DNA of 64,000 nt from Deltaproteobacteria bacterium (GTDB taxonomy: Bacteria > Lernaellota > Lernaellaia > JACKCT01): the NCBI GenBank assembly GCA_027493875.1, contig JAOSJX010000012.1:124001-188000 (forward strand), given 5' to 3'. The number at the start of each line of letters is the position of its first letter. Position 1 is the stretch's first letter. Under the pieces are notes generated by a model, which had not been told where the DNA came from, searched no databases, and saw only the letters and a list, made by a program, of their open reading frames with translations. Positions 40,986 through 51,911 of the stretch are shown in pieces. Position numbers and translations under genes: made by a program.

Positions 40986-41288
40986 TCAGGTAACGAGCTG
41001 GATCAGAAGAAAGAAGACGATGGAAATCCAGTTTAGAACAGTCCATTCAATGCCTGAACCGATCGCCATCAACGCGGCAACTCTTCCGAGCAAATAGTTC
41101 GCCACACGAATCCGCGGTTCTCTCTCGCGTTCCTTCTCGTTGCCGACCGCGAACCAAAGCATCGTAAGCGGATTAATCTCCGAGTTTTGTAACGATCCAT
41201 CGGTCGCGGCGACACCCGTCGCGAGCCGCGTCGAAAACGCCCACACGGCGGTGAGGCCGGTTCTCTCCGCGTTTGTGCTTCTTGCCAA
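40986..41288 (-). CDS. Possible small membrane protein; gap otherwise without recognised genes
   Basis: In the 689-base stretch between the two kinase genes (40726-41414) the only coding candidate is this frame, which ends with AALMAIGSGIEWTVLNWISI and VFFLLIQLVT, one or two membrane helices, after a charged NEKEREREPRIR segment. The start is unclear (TTG 41288, or later). The surrounding DNA is AT-richer than its neighbours. Not recognised. The flanks 40726-40985 and 41289-41414 hold no gene I can support; the latter probably carries the promoter of the next kinase. Confidence 0.35.
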   Translation of the reverse strand: MARSTNAERTGLTAVWAFSTRLATGVAATDGSLQNSEINPLTMLWFAVGNEKEREREPRIRVANYLLGRVAALMAIGSGIEWTVLNWISIVFFLLIQLVT

Positions 41289-41414
41289 TAAAACGGCCCG
41301 CGTGATAAATTTTGTGTATAAAATTGAGGAATTAATGAAAATCGTATCGTTCGATTTACGATCAAATTTTATGGGGAGTTCTGGATTCCCGGGAACGTGG
41401 CCGGAACCGATTCA

Positions 41415-44257
41415 ATGAAAAGTTCAACGTACGCCGTCCTCGACAACCTTCTCGAGGGTTGCCAGATCATCGATCCCGAATACCGGTATATTTACGCCAA
41501 CGAAGCCGTTGCGCGGCATGGTCAAACCACGCGAGAGAATCTCATTGGCTGGACCATGATGGAGGCCTATCCTGGGATCGAAACAACGGCGATGTTCCGC
41601 GTTCTTCGCGCGTGTTTGAAAGACCGTATTTCGCGGTCTATGGAGAACGAGTTTGAATTGCCGGACGGAACGCGGGGATGGTTTGATTTAAGATTCGAGC
41701 CCGTGCCCGAGGGCGTGCTCATTCTCTCGATCGACATTACGGATCGGAAAAAGACGGAAACGTCATTGCAGCGAACCAACCGGGCGCTCGCGACCTTGAG
41801 TTCCTGTAATCAGGCGCTCGTCCGCGCGACGGAAGAGGCCGCGTTCGTTCGGGAAGTCTGTCGCATCGTCGTGAGGTCCGGTTACCCGATGGCGTGGATC
41901 GGGATGGCGGTAAACGACGAAATCAAGAGCGTCCTGCCCGTTGCCGCGGAAGGGCCCGCCGAGGGGTACGTCGATGGGGGACACGTCACGTGGGGCGATG
42001 GCCCACGCGGGCTAGGACCGACGGGACGCGCGATCCGATCCGGCGAAGCGGTTTATATCCGAAATATTCCATCCGCGCCGAATTTCGATCTTTGGCGCGA
42101 TGAAGCGACAGTGCGCGGTCTCGCTTCGGTGATTTCCTTGCCATTTCGGATCGCCGGTGAAACGGCGGGAGCCATCACCATTTATGCGGCGGAACCGGAT
42201 GCTTTCGACCACGAGGAGAAAACGCTGCTCGCCGAGGTCGCCTTGGACCTCGGCGCCGGCCTCACGTCGTTGCGGTCCCGCGCGACCGCCGAAAAGACCG
42301 ACGCCGAATTGCGCGAATTGCAGGAACATTATCGGCTGCTCATCGAGCAGCTGCCGGTCGGCGTGGCCGTGAATTCGGAAGGAAAGATTGTTTTCGCCAA
42401 TCCGGCGGGCGCCGCCATTCTCGGCGTGCGGTCGCCGAACGATCTGATGGGCAAACAGATCGCCGATATTATTCCTCCGGAAGGAATCGCCGATGCTGTT
42501 GACCGTATTCAGCGAATGCTCGACGGCGAAACCGGCCTCTATCCCGTCGAGGAGACGTGCTTGCGACTGGACGGTTCGCGCGTGCCGGTCGAAATCAGAG
42601 CCGTGCCGATGACCTATATGGGAAAGCCGTCGGTCCAGGTGGTCATTACCGATATCTCCGAGCGAAAGGAATCGGAAACGGCGTTGGCAAAGGCCAACAC
42701 GATTTATCGGACGCTCTTTGAATCGACGGATCACGCCGTATTGATTATCGACGACGGAAAGGTTTTTGACTGCAACGAAACGGCGGTCCGCATGTTCGGC
42801 GGTCGCCTCAAGGACGATCTGTGCGGCAACCACCCGGCGCTTTTTTCGCCGGAATGCCAGCCGGACGGCGCCGATTCGACGGTGCGGTTAAACGAGCACT
42901 TTGCCGCCGCTCTCGCGAGCGGGAAGGAGCGCTACGAGTGGACGCATCGGAAGCTCGGATCGAACGAGAAATTTATCGCGGATGTCCTCCTCAGCCGGAT
43001 GAACGTGGACGGCCGGCCGGTGCTGCAGGCGACGGTCCGCGACGTCACCGTGCAAAAGCATCTGGAGCAAGAGCGCGCGGCGCTTCAACGCCAACTTGAA
43101 ATAGCCCAGCGCATGGAGGCCGTGGGGCGTCTGGCCGGGGGGATCGCGCACGATTTCAACAATCTTCTCTCCGTGATCATCAATTACGCCGAGTTCGCCG
43201 AGGAAGCACTGCCCGAGGGCGATCCGATCCGCCAGGATGTCGAGGAAATCCGCGACGCCGGGGTCCGCGCCGCCGCGCTGACGCGGCAGCTACTCGCCTT
43301 CAGCCGCAAACAGATTCTCGAGCCCGATGTCCTCGATTTGAATCATGTGGTCAAGGACTTGGAAAAAATCCTGCGTCGTGTTCTCAATGAGGATATCGAC
43401 ATCGTATTCGCGCTCGCCCCGGATCTTGGTACCGTCAAAGCGGATCCCAGCCAGATCGAGCAAGTCATCATGAATCTGGTGGTGAACAGCAAAGACGCGA
43501 TGCCCTCGGGGGAAAGCTCACGTTGACAACGGCCAACGTGGAACTCGACGCGGACTCGTTGGCGAAGCATGGCGATATCAAGCCGGGTCCCTACGTTTTG
43601 CTGGCGATCAGCGATACCGGCGTCGGTATGGACGAACAAACCCAACAGAAGATCTTCGAGCCCTTCTTTACCACCAAGGAACAGGGCAAGGGGACCGGCC
43701 TCGGCCTGGCAACGGTTTACGGCATCGTGACGCAGAGCGAGGGGTACATCTGGCTGTATAGCGAACCGGGCAGGGGGACGACGTTTAAGGTCTATTTGCC
43801 GCGGATCGATGCCCCCGCGACCGGGAAGATAAAACCGGATACGGCGGTGAGCGCGGCTCGGCCGGCCACGATCCTGATCGTCGAGGACGAGGACGCCGTT
43901 CGGAATCTGGCCGAACGCATATTGAAAAAATCCGGTTACACGGTCCTGACCGCCGCCAGGGGGAGTGATGCCTTACGGCTGTGCGCGGAACATGACGGCG
44001 CCATCGATCTGCTGATCACGGACGTGATCATGCCGCAGATGAGCGGCCGGGAGATCGCCGATCGGTTGTCGGCTCTCCAGCCCACGCTCAAGGTGCTCTA
44101 TATGTCCGGTTACACGGACGACGCGATCGTCCACCATGGTGTGCTCGACCCCGGGACGAATTTCGTCGGCAAACCCTTCTCGTCCGCCGACCTGACGATA
44201 AAAGTGCGGAATGTTCTTGAAATGCCAAGGGAGGGAGTCGAACCCTCAAGAGCGTAA
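41415..44257 (+). CDS. Hybrid histidine kinase (PAS-GAF-PAS-PAS-HisKA-ATPase-receiver), one frameshift
   Basis: About 947 residues, cytoplasmic. Order seen: PAS 1 ([18 protein letters not shown]), a GAF domain ([20 protein letters not shown] to [16 protein letters not shown]), PAS 2 ([18 protein letters not shown]), PAS 3 ([20 protein letters not shown]), HisKA ([20 protein letters not shown], phospho-His), ATPase ([15 protein letters not shown], then after the five-G run 43508-43512 [20 protein letters not shown] and [13 protein letters not shown]), and a receiver ([18 protein letters not shown], phospho-Asp in [15 protein letters not shown]). The last 11 codons read [11 protein letters not shown] and run antisense into tRNA-Leu, so the true stop may be earlier. 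Similar architecture to the preceding kinase but different sensors. Confidence 0.88.
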
Positions 44258-44307
44258 AGCCCGCGGGATTTTGAGTCCCGTGCGTTTACCAGTTTCGCCA
44301 CCTTGGC
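44223..44307 (-). tRNA. tRNA-Leu (anticodon CAA)
   Basis: Minus-strand 85-nt cloverleaf: acceptor GCCAAGG pairs with CCTTGGC, D-arm TGGCGAAACTGGTA, anticodon stem-loop CGGGA-CTCAAAA-TCCCG with anticodon CAA (reads UUG), a long variable arm GCGGGCTTTACGCTC typical of class II tRNAs, and T-arm GAGGGTTCGACTCCCTC. Discriminator base A at 44223; CCA is not encoded. Overlaps the 3' end of the kinase frame on the other strand by 35 bases. Confidence 0.95.
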
Positions 44308-44372
44308 GTGTGAATCCGCCGCGCGGGCGCGGCGAAAAGCAGGCGGACGTTACGACGGCCCCGCGAGGCGTG

Positions 44373-45819
44373 TCAACCGGATCTGCGCACGCGATACACC
44401 GCAAAATGGCGGTCCGTCGAAAGAAAGACGCGCTCCAGATCGAAGGCCCGCCATTGGACCTCGCCGTGGCCTACCGGCAGTTGGAGCACCGGATCGAAGT
44501 CGACCGGGTTGCCGTACTCGTACGCGAGATACGCGACGGTCGGATCGGCGAGATCCTCCGCGATCCCTTCCGCGGTCATGCCGCCCGTGCGGTCGTCGGG
44601 ATCGGCGAGCACCGCGCGCTTGAAAAGATCGGCGTTGACGAGAAGATAACCCTGAAGGCTCGTGCCGATCACGACGCGCTCGTCGCCGGGAAGATTCCTG
44701 AGAAACTGTGCCTGCTCGCGAGCGCCTTCGGGCACGGCGAAGCGGCGCGTATCCGTCACCGTGACGTACGCCGCGAGGCCGACGAGCACGACCATCATGC
44801 CCGCGACGACGAAACGCAAAAACGCGCCGCCGCGAAGTCGGCGCACGAGCTCCGCTGCGGCCTGCGGCATCATCATAAGCGCCAACGGCATGGCGTATTT
44901 CGTTTCGTTCGTGCCGAACGCACCGGCGGCGGTGCGCGTTTCGAAAACGAGAAACGTCAGAACCCAAGCGAAGAGCAGGGCGCGCGCCGCTCTTTTGCGC
45001 CACGCGATGATGGTTGCCGCGAGGGCGAGAAGCACCGTCGGTAGCGGTGCGTAATGCACGAGGATCAGCGGCCAACCGAGAAGACGCCGGCCTAAGGAAA
45101 GTTCGCGCATGTGGACACTCGACACGTGTCCCGCGATTTCGAGAAAACGCACCGGATCGTGATAGAGCGAATAGTTATACGCCATCCACACGGCGGGAAA
45201 CGCGGCGGCGAGCACGGCGAGAACGAGCCCCTTTTTTTCGGTCGGCCGCGATCGCCGCGACGGCCGCCACCGGCAGAACGATCCACGCCTCGAAGCGCGT
45301 CGCCGCCGCGAGCGTGAACAACGCGCCGGACAGCGCCGCCCACGCCGCCGCGCGTTCTTCCCGGAACCGCGCGAACGCGTAGAAGCCGCCGAGAAGCAGC
45401 GCGGCATAGGGCATCATGTCGAGCCCGACGACGGACAAACGGATGCCGTGCGGATGCAGCGCGACGAGGAGTCCCGCGGCCGCGCCTTCCCACGCGCCGA
45501 AAATCCGGCGCGCCAGGCCGGCGACGAGGAAAAAGACGGCGATCGACGACAAGAAGGAAAGGTAACGCGTCGCGTCCGTGGGATCGGGAACGGCCGCCAT
45601 CGTTGCCGCGACAAGATAGTAGTGCACCGGCCCGTAGGCGATATCCGGGACGAAACGAAAATCCTCCGCGCCGAGCCATCGCTGCACGAACAAGCCGCGG
45701 TCGTAGGCGTTATGATGGAAGCCGATGCCGTTGTCGGAATACGCGAAGGTCACCGGGCGCACGGCGACGTGCACGATGAAGAACGCTGCGAGCAGCTTGC
45801 GCGGTGTGAGCGACGACAT
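44373..45819 (-). CDS. Multi-pass membrane glycosyltransferase (GT39/PMT-like), one frameshift
   Basis: Polytopic inner membrane protein of about 480 residues resembling the ArnT/PMT family that uses lipid-linked sugars at the periplasmic face. Seen: about ten hydrophobic segments, an early loop YAYSDN-like (TFAYSDNGIGFHHNAYDRG) with the acidic residue used by such enzymes, VPDIAYGPVHYYLVAA, LAAATRFEAWIVLP, and in the second half KYAMPLALMMMPQAAAELV before a soluble C-terminal part (VVIGTSLQGYLLVNADLFKR). The frame shifts in the seven-T run 45232-45238. Followed upstream on the same strand by rmlD with an 8-base gap, so an envelope sugar role is plausible. Confidence 0.7.
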
Positions 45820-45827
45820 GGCGCCGG

Positions 45828-46688
45828 TTACCCGCCGGACCCGGAAGGATTCAGGTAGTCGGCCAGCGCCGCCTCCCACGGTCGAAAGACAATTCCGTGG
45901 CGCGCCAGTTTTTCGCGGGAGAGCACCGAGTTCGCAGGCCGTTTCGCTTTGACGGGATAATCGGCCGACGAGCACGGCTCGATCGGATGATCCGCGCGTG
46001 CGGTTAGCTCCGCAATCTTGCGTGCGAGGCCGTACCACGTCGTTGTTCCGGCGTTGACCGAGTGATAGAGGCCGGTCAGGCCGTGCTCCGCGGCGGCGAT
46101 CATCGCCGTGGCGAGATCCGCGGCGTACGTCGGGCATCCGTGTTGGTCGTTCACCACGCGCAACGGAGCCTCTTCATCGAGTTTACGCCGGATCGTATCG
46201 ACGAAATTTTTTCCGCCGGCGCCGTAGAGCCACGCGGTGCGGAGGATGAGATGCGTTGTCGGGGCTTCGGAAACCACGGCGCGCTCGCCGTCGAGCTTAC
46301 TGCGCCCATAGGCCGAAGCGGGCGCGACGGGATCGTCCTCAACGTACGCGCCCGCCTTCGTTCCGTCGAAAACATAGTCGGTCGAAACATGAACGATAAG
46401 CGTGTCGCGCCGCGCGCAAGCCCTGGCGAGATATTTGGGGAGATCCACGTTGCCGCGCCGAACGGCCTCGGCGTTGGCGGGGTCCTCGCAGCCCTCGACG
46501 TCCGTGAACGCCGCGCAGTTGAGCACGGCGTCGGGCATGGCGCCCGCGACCGCCGCGGCGGCCACTTCTTCCTCCGCGAGATCGCCTTCGCCCATATCCC
46601 ACTGCGCCACGTCGTGCCCGCGCGCGGCGGCGGCGCGGACGGCGGCGCGTCCGAGCATCCCCGCGGAACCGGTAACAAGCAGGCGCAT
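45828..46688 (-). CDS. rmlD: dTDP-4-dehydrorhamnose reductase
   Basis: NAD(P)H-dependent SDR-type enzyme forming dTDP-L-rhamnose, a precursor of surface polysaccharides. Seen: Rossmann motif LLVTGSAGMLGRAAVRAAA, NCAAFTDVEGCEDPANAEAV, VHVSTDYVFDGTKAGAYVE, YGRSKLDGERAV (YxxxK), RTAWLYGAGGKNFVDTI, VVNDQHGCPTYAADLA and GLYHSVNAGTTTWYGLA. 286 residues, intact. It is transcribed together with the GT39-like gene (8-base spacing). No rmlA, rmlB or rmlC is in the window. Confidence 0.92.
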   Translation of the reverse strand: MRLLVTGSAGMLGRAAVRAAAARGHDVAQWDMGEGDLAEEEVAAAAVAGAMPDAVLNCAAFTDVEGCEDPANAEAVRRGNVDLPKYLARACARRDTLIVHVSTDYVFDGTKAGAYVEDDPVAPASAYGRSKLDGERAVVSEAPTTHLILRTAWLYGAGGKNFVDTIRRKLDEEAPLRVVNDQHGCPTYAADLATAMIAAAEHGLTGLYHSVNAGTTTWYGLARKIAELTARADHPIEPCSSADYPVKAKRPANSVLSREKLARHGIVFRPWEAALADYLNPSGSGG

Positions 46689-46839
46689 GATTCATCCTTA
46701 ACGTGGAATGAGGGCCCGCCCACAATAGATTTCCGGGCGCGGGCGGGCAAGCGCCGCGCTTGCCGCGGCACCGCGCCGCGTCTATAAAGAAACGGGGAAG
46801 ACGTCCGCGATCGTCGCCATTTTAATTGGGGAGCGTGCG

Positions 46840-49162
46840 TTGCCGATTTCGAACCGCCCCGGTCATCGGCCGGGCCGGAAGATAAAAATAGCGGTTCCCG
46901 CCGCGCTCCTTCTCTTCTTCATGGGGTGGCCCGCCGCGGCGTGGGCCGACGGCGACGTGGCCGGTACCGCGTTCGACGCCGAAACGCTCGTGCCCCTGGA
47001 GGGCGTCGAGGTCGTCGTGGACGGAACCGACTTGCGCACCGCCACCGACGCGGAAGGAAAATTCCGTTTCAAGGGCCTTCCCGACGGCGATTACAAAATC
47101 ATATTCCAATCACTCGACTTCGAGCGCGCCGAGCGGGACGTAACGGTTTCCGGCGGCGAAGTCAAAATCGAGATCGAGCTCGCCGCCGCGTCCGACGCCG
47201 CGACGCTGCAGGAAGTCTCCGTGACGGGACGTCGCGAAACGGTGGATGTCTCCAAACAGACGCTTTCCCAAGAAGAACTCAAAACCGTGCCCGGCGCCGG
47301 CGGCGACGCGATCCGCGTCGTGGAATCGTTGCCCGGCGTCGCCAAGCTCGGTCCGATCTCCTTCGGCACGCCGGGCCTCGTTATCCGCGGAACCGGGCCG
47401 GAGGACAGCGGCTACTACCTGGACGGATTTTTCATCCCGCAGCTCATGCACTTCGGCGGGCTGCTCACGGTCGTCAATTCCGAGTGGATCGAATCGCTCG
47501 ACTACTATGCCGGCGGGTATTCGGTGCGTTACGGGGATGCGACAGGCGGCATCGTCGAAATGAAAAGCCGCCAGCCCGCGAAAGACGCGTTCCACGGCGC
47601 GAGTCGACCTGACGAACTACGCGAGCTTCGTTCTGATGGAAAGCCCGTTCGACGAGAACGGCGACTGGAGCGGCGGCTTCGCCGTGCGGCGCAGTTTTAT
47701 CGACTTCATCCTCCCCGAGGTGATCCCCGAGGACGAAGCGCGTTTTACGCTGGCGCCGCGCTTTTACGATTATCAGGCCGCCGTGGCCTGGCGCCCCAAC
47801 GCGGCCAACACGCTGCAGATGTTCGCCGTCGGCGCCGACGACCGCCTCGGTCTGGTCAGCGACGAAACGGAAGAAGACGCGCCCACGGCGGATCAGGCCT
47901 TCGATGTCATCTCGTGGTTTCACCGGCCGATTTTTTCGTGGACGCTCACCCCGTCCGCGGACATCAACAACCGGCTGGGGATCAGCCCGAACTATCAGGA
48001 AGTGGAAGTCGAAATTTTCAACAACCGGTTCTTCCGGCTGACGATCCAACAGATCGATCTGCGCGACGACCTGACGATCGATCTGGCGGACTGGAATACG
48101 CTGGGCATCGGTTTTGACGCAAGTTACAACGACGTTGACCTTGAAACGGATCTCATTCGCCCGCCCAAGGAAGGGGACCCGGGCTCGGCCGACATTTTCA
48201 ACGAGCAGTCGTTGCTTTTCGACGAAGCGATGATCTTCATCGGCGGGAACGCCTATTTGGAGGATCAGTTCAAATTCGGCCGCGCGTTGGTGCTCACGCC
48301 CGGCGCACGGATTTTCTGGGGGCAGGCGAATTTTCCGGAGTCGGATACGGACTCGTTTAGTGAAACCTACGTCGATCCCCGTTTCTTCGCGCGGGTTAAC
48401 GTGACGGATCGAGCGGCGCTCAAGGGAGGCGTCGGGATTTATCATCAGGTCCCGGAAGCCGACGAAATGATCGAACCGTACGGCACGCCCAAGGTCGAAT
48501 CCGAGCGGGCCGTGTCGTATAACGGCGGCGTCGAGTACCGTTTCGACGAAGGTTATTCGCTGGACGCGCAGGGCTACTACAAGCGGCTCGATTCCCTGGT
48601 GGCGCGCACCGGCGCCGACGAGGAGGAGCCCTACGACAACGCGGGCATCGGGCGCATCTACGGCGCCGAGCTTCTCGTCCGCAAGGAACTGACCGACCGG
48701 CTTTACGGCTGGCTGTCCTACACCTTCACGGTCAGCGAACGCCGCGACCGGCCGGGAGAAGACTGGCGCTATTTCGATCAGGACCAGCGCCACAACGCGA
48801 TCATTCTGGCGTCGTACCGGATCGGCGAACTCTGGCGCGTCGGCGCGAAATTTCAATACGCCACGGGCCTGCCGTACACCGACGTGGAAACGGCGATCTA
48901 CAACGCCGACACCGATTCCTACATCCCGGTGTACTCGGAAGATGTGAACGAACAGCGAATGGCGGACTTCCATCAGCTCGATATTCGCGGCGACAAGCTC
49001 TGGCGGTTCAGTGGCTGGACGTTGAATACCTATCTCGACATTCAAAACGTCTACGCAAAACGCCAGCCCGTGGGATTCATCTATAATGCGGACTACACGG
49101 AGAAGCGCGAGGTCAGCTTCCCGAGTTTTTACCCGACGTTGGGGTTGCAGGCGCGATGGTAA
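46840..49162 (+). CDS. TonB-dependent outer membrane receptor with N-terminal CarboxypepD_reg-like domain, one frameshift
   Basis: Outer membrane gated channel. Seen: signal peptide (AVPAALLLFFMGWPAAAWA), a carboxypeptidase-regulatory-like beta domain (GTAFDAETLVPLEGVEVVVD, GKFRFKGLPDGDYKI), the plug (VSVTGRRETVDVSKQTLSQE, VVESLPGVAKLGPISFG, VIRGTGPEDSGYYLDGF, SVRYGDATGGIVEM), and after a break near 47600 the barrel with GRIYGAELLVRKELTDRL, WRYFDQDQRHNAIILASYR, LPYTDVETAIYNAD and LDIQNVYAKRQPVGFIYNAD. About 774 residues. TTG 46840 has GGGGAG six bases upstream. The next gene, a lipoprotein, overlaps its end by 7 bases and probably works with it. Ligand unknown. Confidence 0.9.
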
Positions 49163-50019
49163 TACCGAGCCGCCAGAGGACGCGCCGGTCGTTTTTCGCG
49201 GGAGCCGTCGTTCTCGCTTTGCTCATCGCCGCGGCGCCGACGATCTCGTGCGACATTCCCGAATTCGACCCGCCGAACATCATCAAAACGCAGCGCATCC
49301 TCGCCATCCGCACCGAGCCGCGCGAAGCCGCGCCGGGCGACACGGTCACGGTGACCGGCCTGGCCGTGAATGACGACGGCACGGAATACGTCGGCCCGAT
49401 CGCTTGGATCGTGACCGGCACCGTGCAGCTCACGTACGGCGAGGAAACCGAGCCGGGCGAGGTGCCGCAAGGCGAAACCTATCTTCAGATTCCGGGAGGA
49501 CCGCCGTTTACCTTCACGATTCCCGAGGGCGCGGCGTTCGAGGAACAATACGGCGACTATTACGCCGACGGCACGGTGCTGACCGTCGCCATGGCGATCG
49601 GCGATCAAAACGATCCGACGATCGGCGTGAAATCGATGATTGTGATGGACGAGCCCGTCAAGGAAAATCCCGTCTTCAAAAAGCTCCACGTGATCGTGGA
49701 AGGCGAGGAGACGGAGGCGGACGAGGGCGGCCTCTACCCGATCGGCGAGGGCGGGCAGATCAAATTGGTTGCGGACGCCGATTTCCCGACCGGCGACGAC
49801 GACACCTACCACTGGTTCACGGCCACGGAGGGATCGAGTTCAACGTGGAGCGGGACACCTCGTGGGACGTGCCGAAAAAAATCCGACGTGTACGACCTCT
49901 ATTGCGTCGTGCGGGAAAATTCGCGGACGACCATCCGTGACGGTCAGTACCGTATTCAGAGTTCCGGGCTGGACTGGAAACATATCCGCGTGGAAGTCGC
50001 GTCGGGCGAGGACCGGTAA
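49156..50019 (+). CDS. Lipoprotein co-encoded with the TonB-dependent receptor, two compensating frameshifts
   Basis: Lipobox in LLIAAAPTISC after a hydrophobic helix, then DIPEFDPPNIIKTQRILAIR and Ig-like/beta-rich segments (EPREAAPGDTVTVTGLAV, DGTEYVGPIAWIVTG, GGPPFTFTIPEGAAFEEQYG, DYYADGTVLTVAMAIGDQND). Near the end the frame shifts at about 49832 and back at the A-run about 49873-49878; the corrected reading contains EFNVERDTSWDVPKK, then SDVYDLYCVVRENSRTTIRD. About 288 residues. Not a recognised family. Overlap with the receptor gene suggests a surface or periplasmic partner protein. Confidence 0.75.
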   Translation: MVIPSRQRTRRSFFAGAVVLALLIAAAPTISCDIPEFDPPNIIKTQRILAIRTEPREAAPGDTVTVTGLAVNDDGTEYVGPIAWIVTGTVQLTYGEETEPGEVPQGETYLQIPGGPPFTFTIPEGAAFEEQYGDYYADGTVLTVAMAIGDQNDPTIGVKSMIVMDEPVKENPVFKKLHVIVEGEETEADEGGLYPIGEGGQIKLVADADFPTGDDDTYHWFTATEGSSSTWSGTPRGTCRKKSDVYDLYCVVRENSRTTIRDGQYRIQSSGLDWKHIRVEVASGEDR

Positions 50020-50363
50020 GTGCTGATTTCGTTGACTATTGGTCAAAAAGACCGTTCTAACAACGCATCGCCTTTTTTTCGTTGATACCATTGCATTTAA
50101 TGTATCAGTGTTCCGGACCGCGCGGTGTCGGGAGAGGCCCGACTGTCGATTTATGATCGCATAAATTTGGTCACATTTTAGAACCAATCGGTGTCCAAAA
50201 GGCGACTGAGAAGGAGTTTTTTCCGAAGTTATCGCACGAAGGTATTTTTGTTCCGGCCGATAAAAGCCTTGCTTTTCGTCCACAATCCTTTATATACGGA
50301 ATAGCCGATCGCGGTATTTTTCATCACGCGGTTATCACGAAGGACAAATTTGGGGGTTCCATT
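50020..50363. other. Intergenic stretch without recognised gene
   Basis: 344 bases, AT-richer than the genes. The only structure I see is a 6-bp inverted repeat TGATAC/GTATCA (50083-50088 and 50102-50107, 13-base spacer) that could be an operator or promoter element for the following gene. No open frame looks coding. Confidence 0.4.
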
Positions 50364-50725
50364 ATGTCTTCTGAACTGTCGCGAACCTTGCAGTTGGAGC
50401 TGCGCAATCTGAATCGGGATATCGAGGCGCTCGAGTATCAGCTCGAGGAGAAACGTAAGGCGCTCGATCTGTTGACGAACGTCTACGAGCAGATCAAGGC
50501 GACGCAGGCGGCCATGCCGCGGCGGCGCACCAAACAACCGATCTCGAAGATGATCGTCAAGGTCCTCACGGGACGTAAAAAGGCGTTAAGCCGAAGGTGA
50601 TTCAGGAGTCGCTGGCGCGCGCCGGTTACGTCGGGTCGCCCGCGGTCATGTACGCCACACTCGGCCGCCTGGTCAAAGCGGGCAAGCTCAAGCGCGAAAA
50701 GAACGGTTACTACGCGCTCGTCTAA
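50364..50725 (+). CDS. Small coiled-coil protein with C-terminal winged-helix-like domain, one frameshift
   Basis: 120 residues. Residues 1-48 form an N-terminal coiled coil (LQLELRNLNRDIEALEYQLE), followed by a basic linker (MPRRRTKQP) and a winged-helix-like end: KPKVIQESLARAGYVGSPAV, MYATLGRLVKAGKLKREKNG. The frame shifts at 50586-50594 where one A seems missing (ALSRR versus ALKPKV). It could be a small transcriptional regulator or DNA-bending protein; not recognised as a named family. A strong terminator follows 28 bases after its stop; it is monocistronic. Confidence 0.7.
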
Positions 50726-50753
50726 ACGCTTCCCGCGCTTCGGCGATGAAAAG

Positions 50754-50784
50754 ACGGTCTGTCTTCGGGCAGGCCGTTTTTTTT
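50754..50784 (+). terminator. Rho-independent terminator after the coiled-coil/winged-helix gene
   Basis: ACGGTCTG (50754-50761) pairs with CAGGCCGT (50770-50777) with one G-U wobble, 8-base loop TCTTCGGG, then a T-run 50777-50784. Classic intrinsic terminator. Confidence 0.9.
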
Positions 50785-50909
50785 GTGTTGCGCGCGATCG
50801 GTCGCCCGGGAGTTGTCATCCCCGTCCGACCCCCCTAAGATACCGCCCTTTCACCGTTGTCAGGGATTTGCGCTTCGCGGGCTGACCACGCATCGGGAGA
50901 CCGACCGGC

Positions 50910-51893
50910 ATGGACATGAAGTTGTCGCATCACGAAGATGTGCGTCTTTTCCCGTCTCTGGGGCACGGGATCTGGACGGTCGTTCTTCTTCTGGCGCTGG
51001 CCGGCGCTCCTTTTGTGCTGCGCGGATACCAGATCAACAACATCAACAACATCGCCATCGCCGTCATCGTTGCGATCGGCCTCAATCTTCTCGTGGGCTA
51101 CACGGGACAGATTTCCTTGGGGCATGCCGCGTTTCTGGCGATCGGCGCTTACGCGTGCGTCCTGTTTATTGCCGAATGGCACTTGCCGTTCTTTGCCGCA
51201 CTGCTGTTGGCCGGTCTCGTCAGCGGCGCGTTGGGATTTTCTCGTCGGCCTGCCGGCGCTGCGGATGGAAGGACCGTATCTCACGATCGCCACCCTCGGC
51301 TTCGGCCTCGCGACGCAGCAGATTCTCGGAAAGCTGGAGTTCACCGGCGGCCACATGGGCCTGCACATCGAACCCGCGCGCATCGGTCCGTGGACCCTTG
51401 ATTCGGATTTTTCCCGGTACTGGCTGATCGTCCCCTTGACGGTGCTGTGCGTCGTCGGCGCGTATAATCTCGCGCGCTCGCGCGTCGGGCGCGCGTTCGT
51501 CGCCATCCGCGACTCCGACGTCGCGGCGCAGGCCACCGGCGTCAACCTGACCTACACGAAAACGCTCGCGTTCGCCGTCAGCACGTTTTTTTACCGGCAT
51601 CGCCGGCGGCCTGTACGCGCACGTCGCCGGCTTCATCTCGCCGGAGAATTTCGACCTCTTTCTTTCGATCAAATATCTCGCCTTCATCGTCGTCGGCGGC
51701 CTGGGCTCGATACTCCGGATCGGTGCTCGGCGCCGTGTTTCTCACGGTCGTCGAGCAGGCGTTGTCTTCCTATCAGGTGCTCGCCGCGGCGTTTTTCGGC
51801 GCGATCATGATCGTGGTGGTCCTCTTCGAGCCGCTCGGCCTGCGCGGGCGCTGGCTGAAAATCAAGATTTATTGGAAGACCTGGCCCTTTTAG
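50910..51893 (+). CDS. livM: Branched-chain amino-acid ABC transporter permease LivM, three frameshifts
   Basis: Inner membrane permease of the HAAT family. Seen: IAIAVIVAIGLNLLVGYTGQ, ISLGHAAFLAIGAYACVL, then LPALRMEGPYLTIATLGFGL, the ATPase-contact loop FVAIRDSDVAAQATGVNLTY, TKTLAFAVSTFF, and after further breaks GGLYAHVAGFISPENFDLF and LFEPLGLRGRW. Breaks near 51240, 51592 and 51715. About 327 residues. First gene of a five-gene set livM-livH-livJ-livG-livF. The substrate in such systems ranges from Leu/Ile/Val to amides, urea or aromatic compounds. Confidence 0.92.
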
Positions 51894-51911
51894 AAAGGAC
51901 ATGACGGGACC

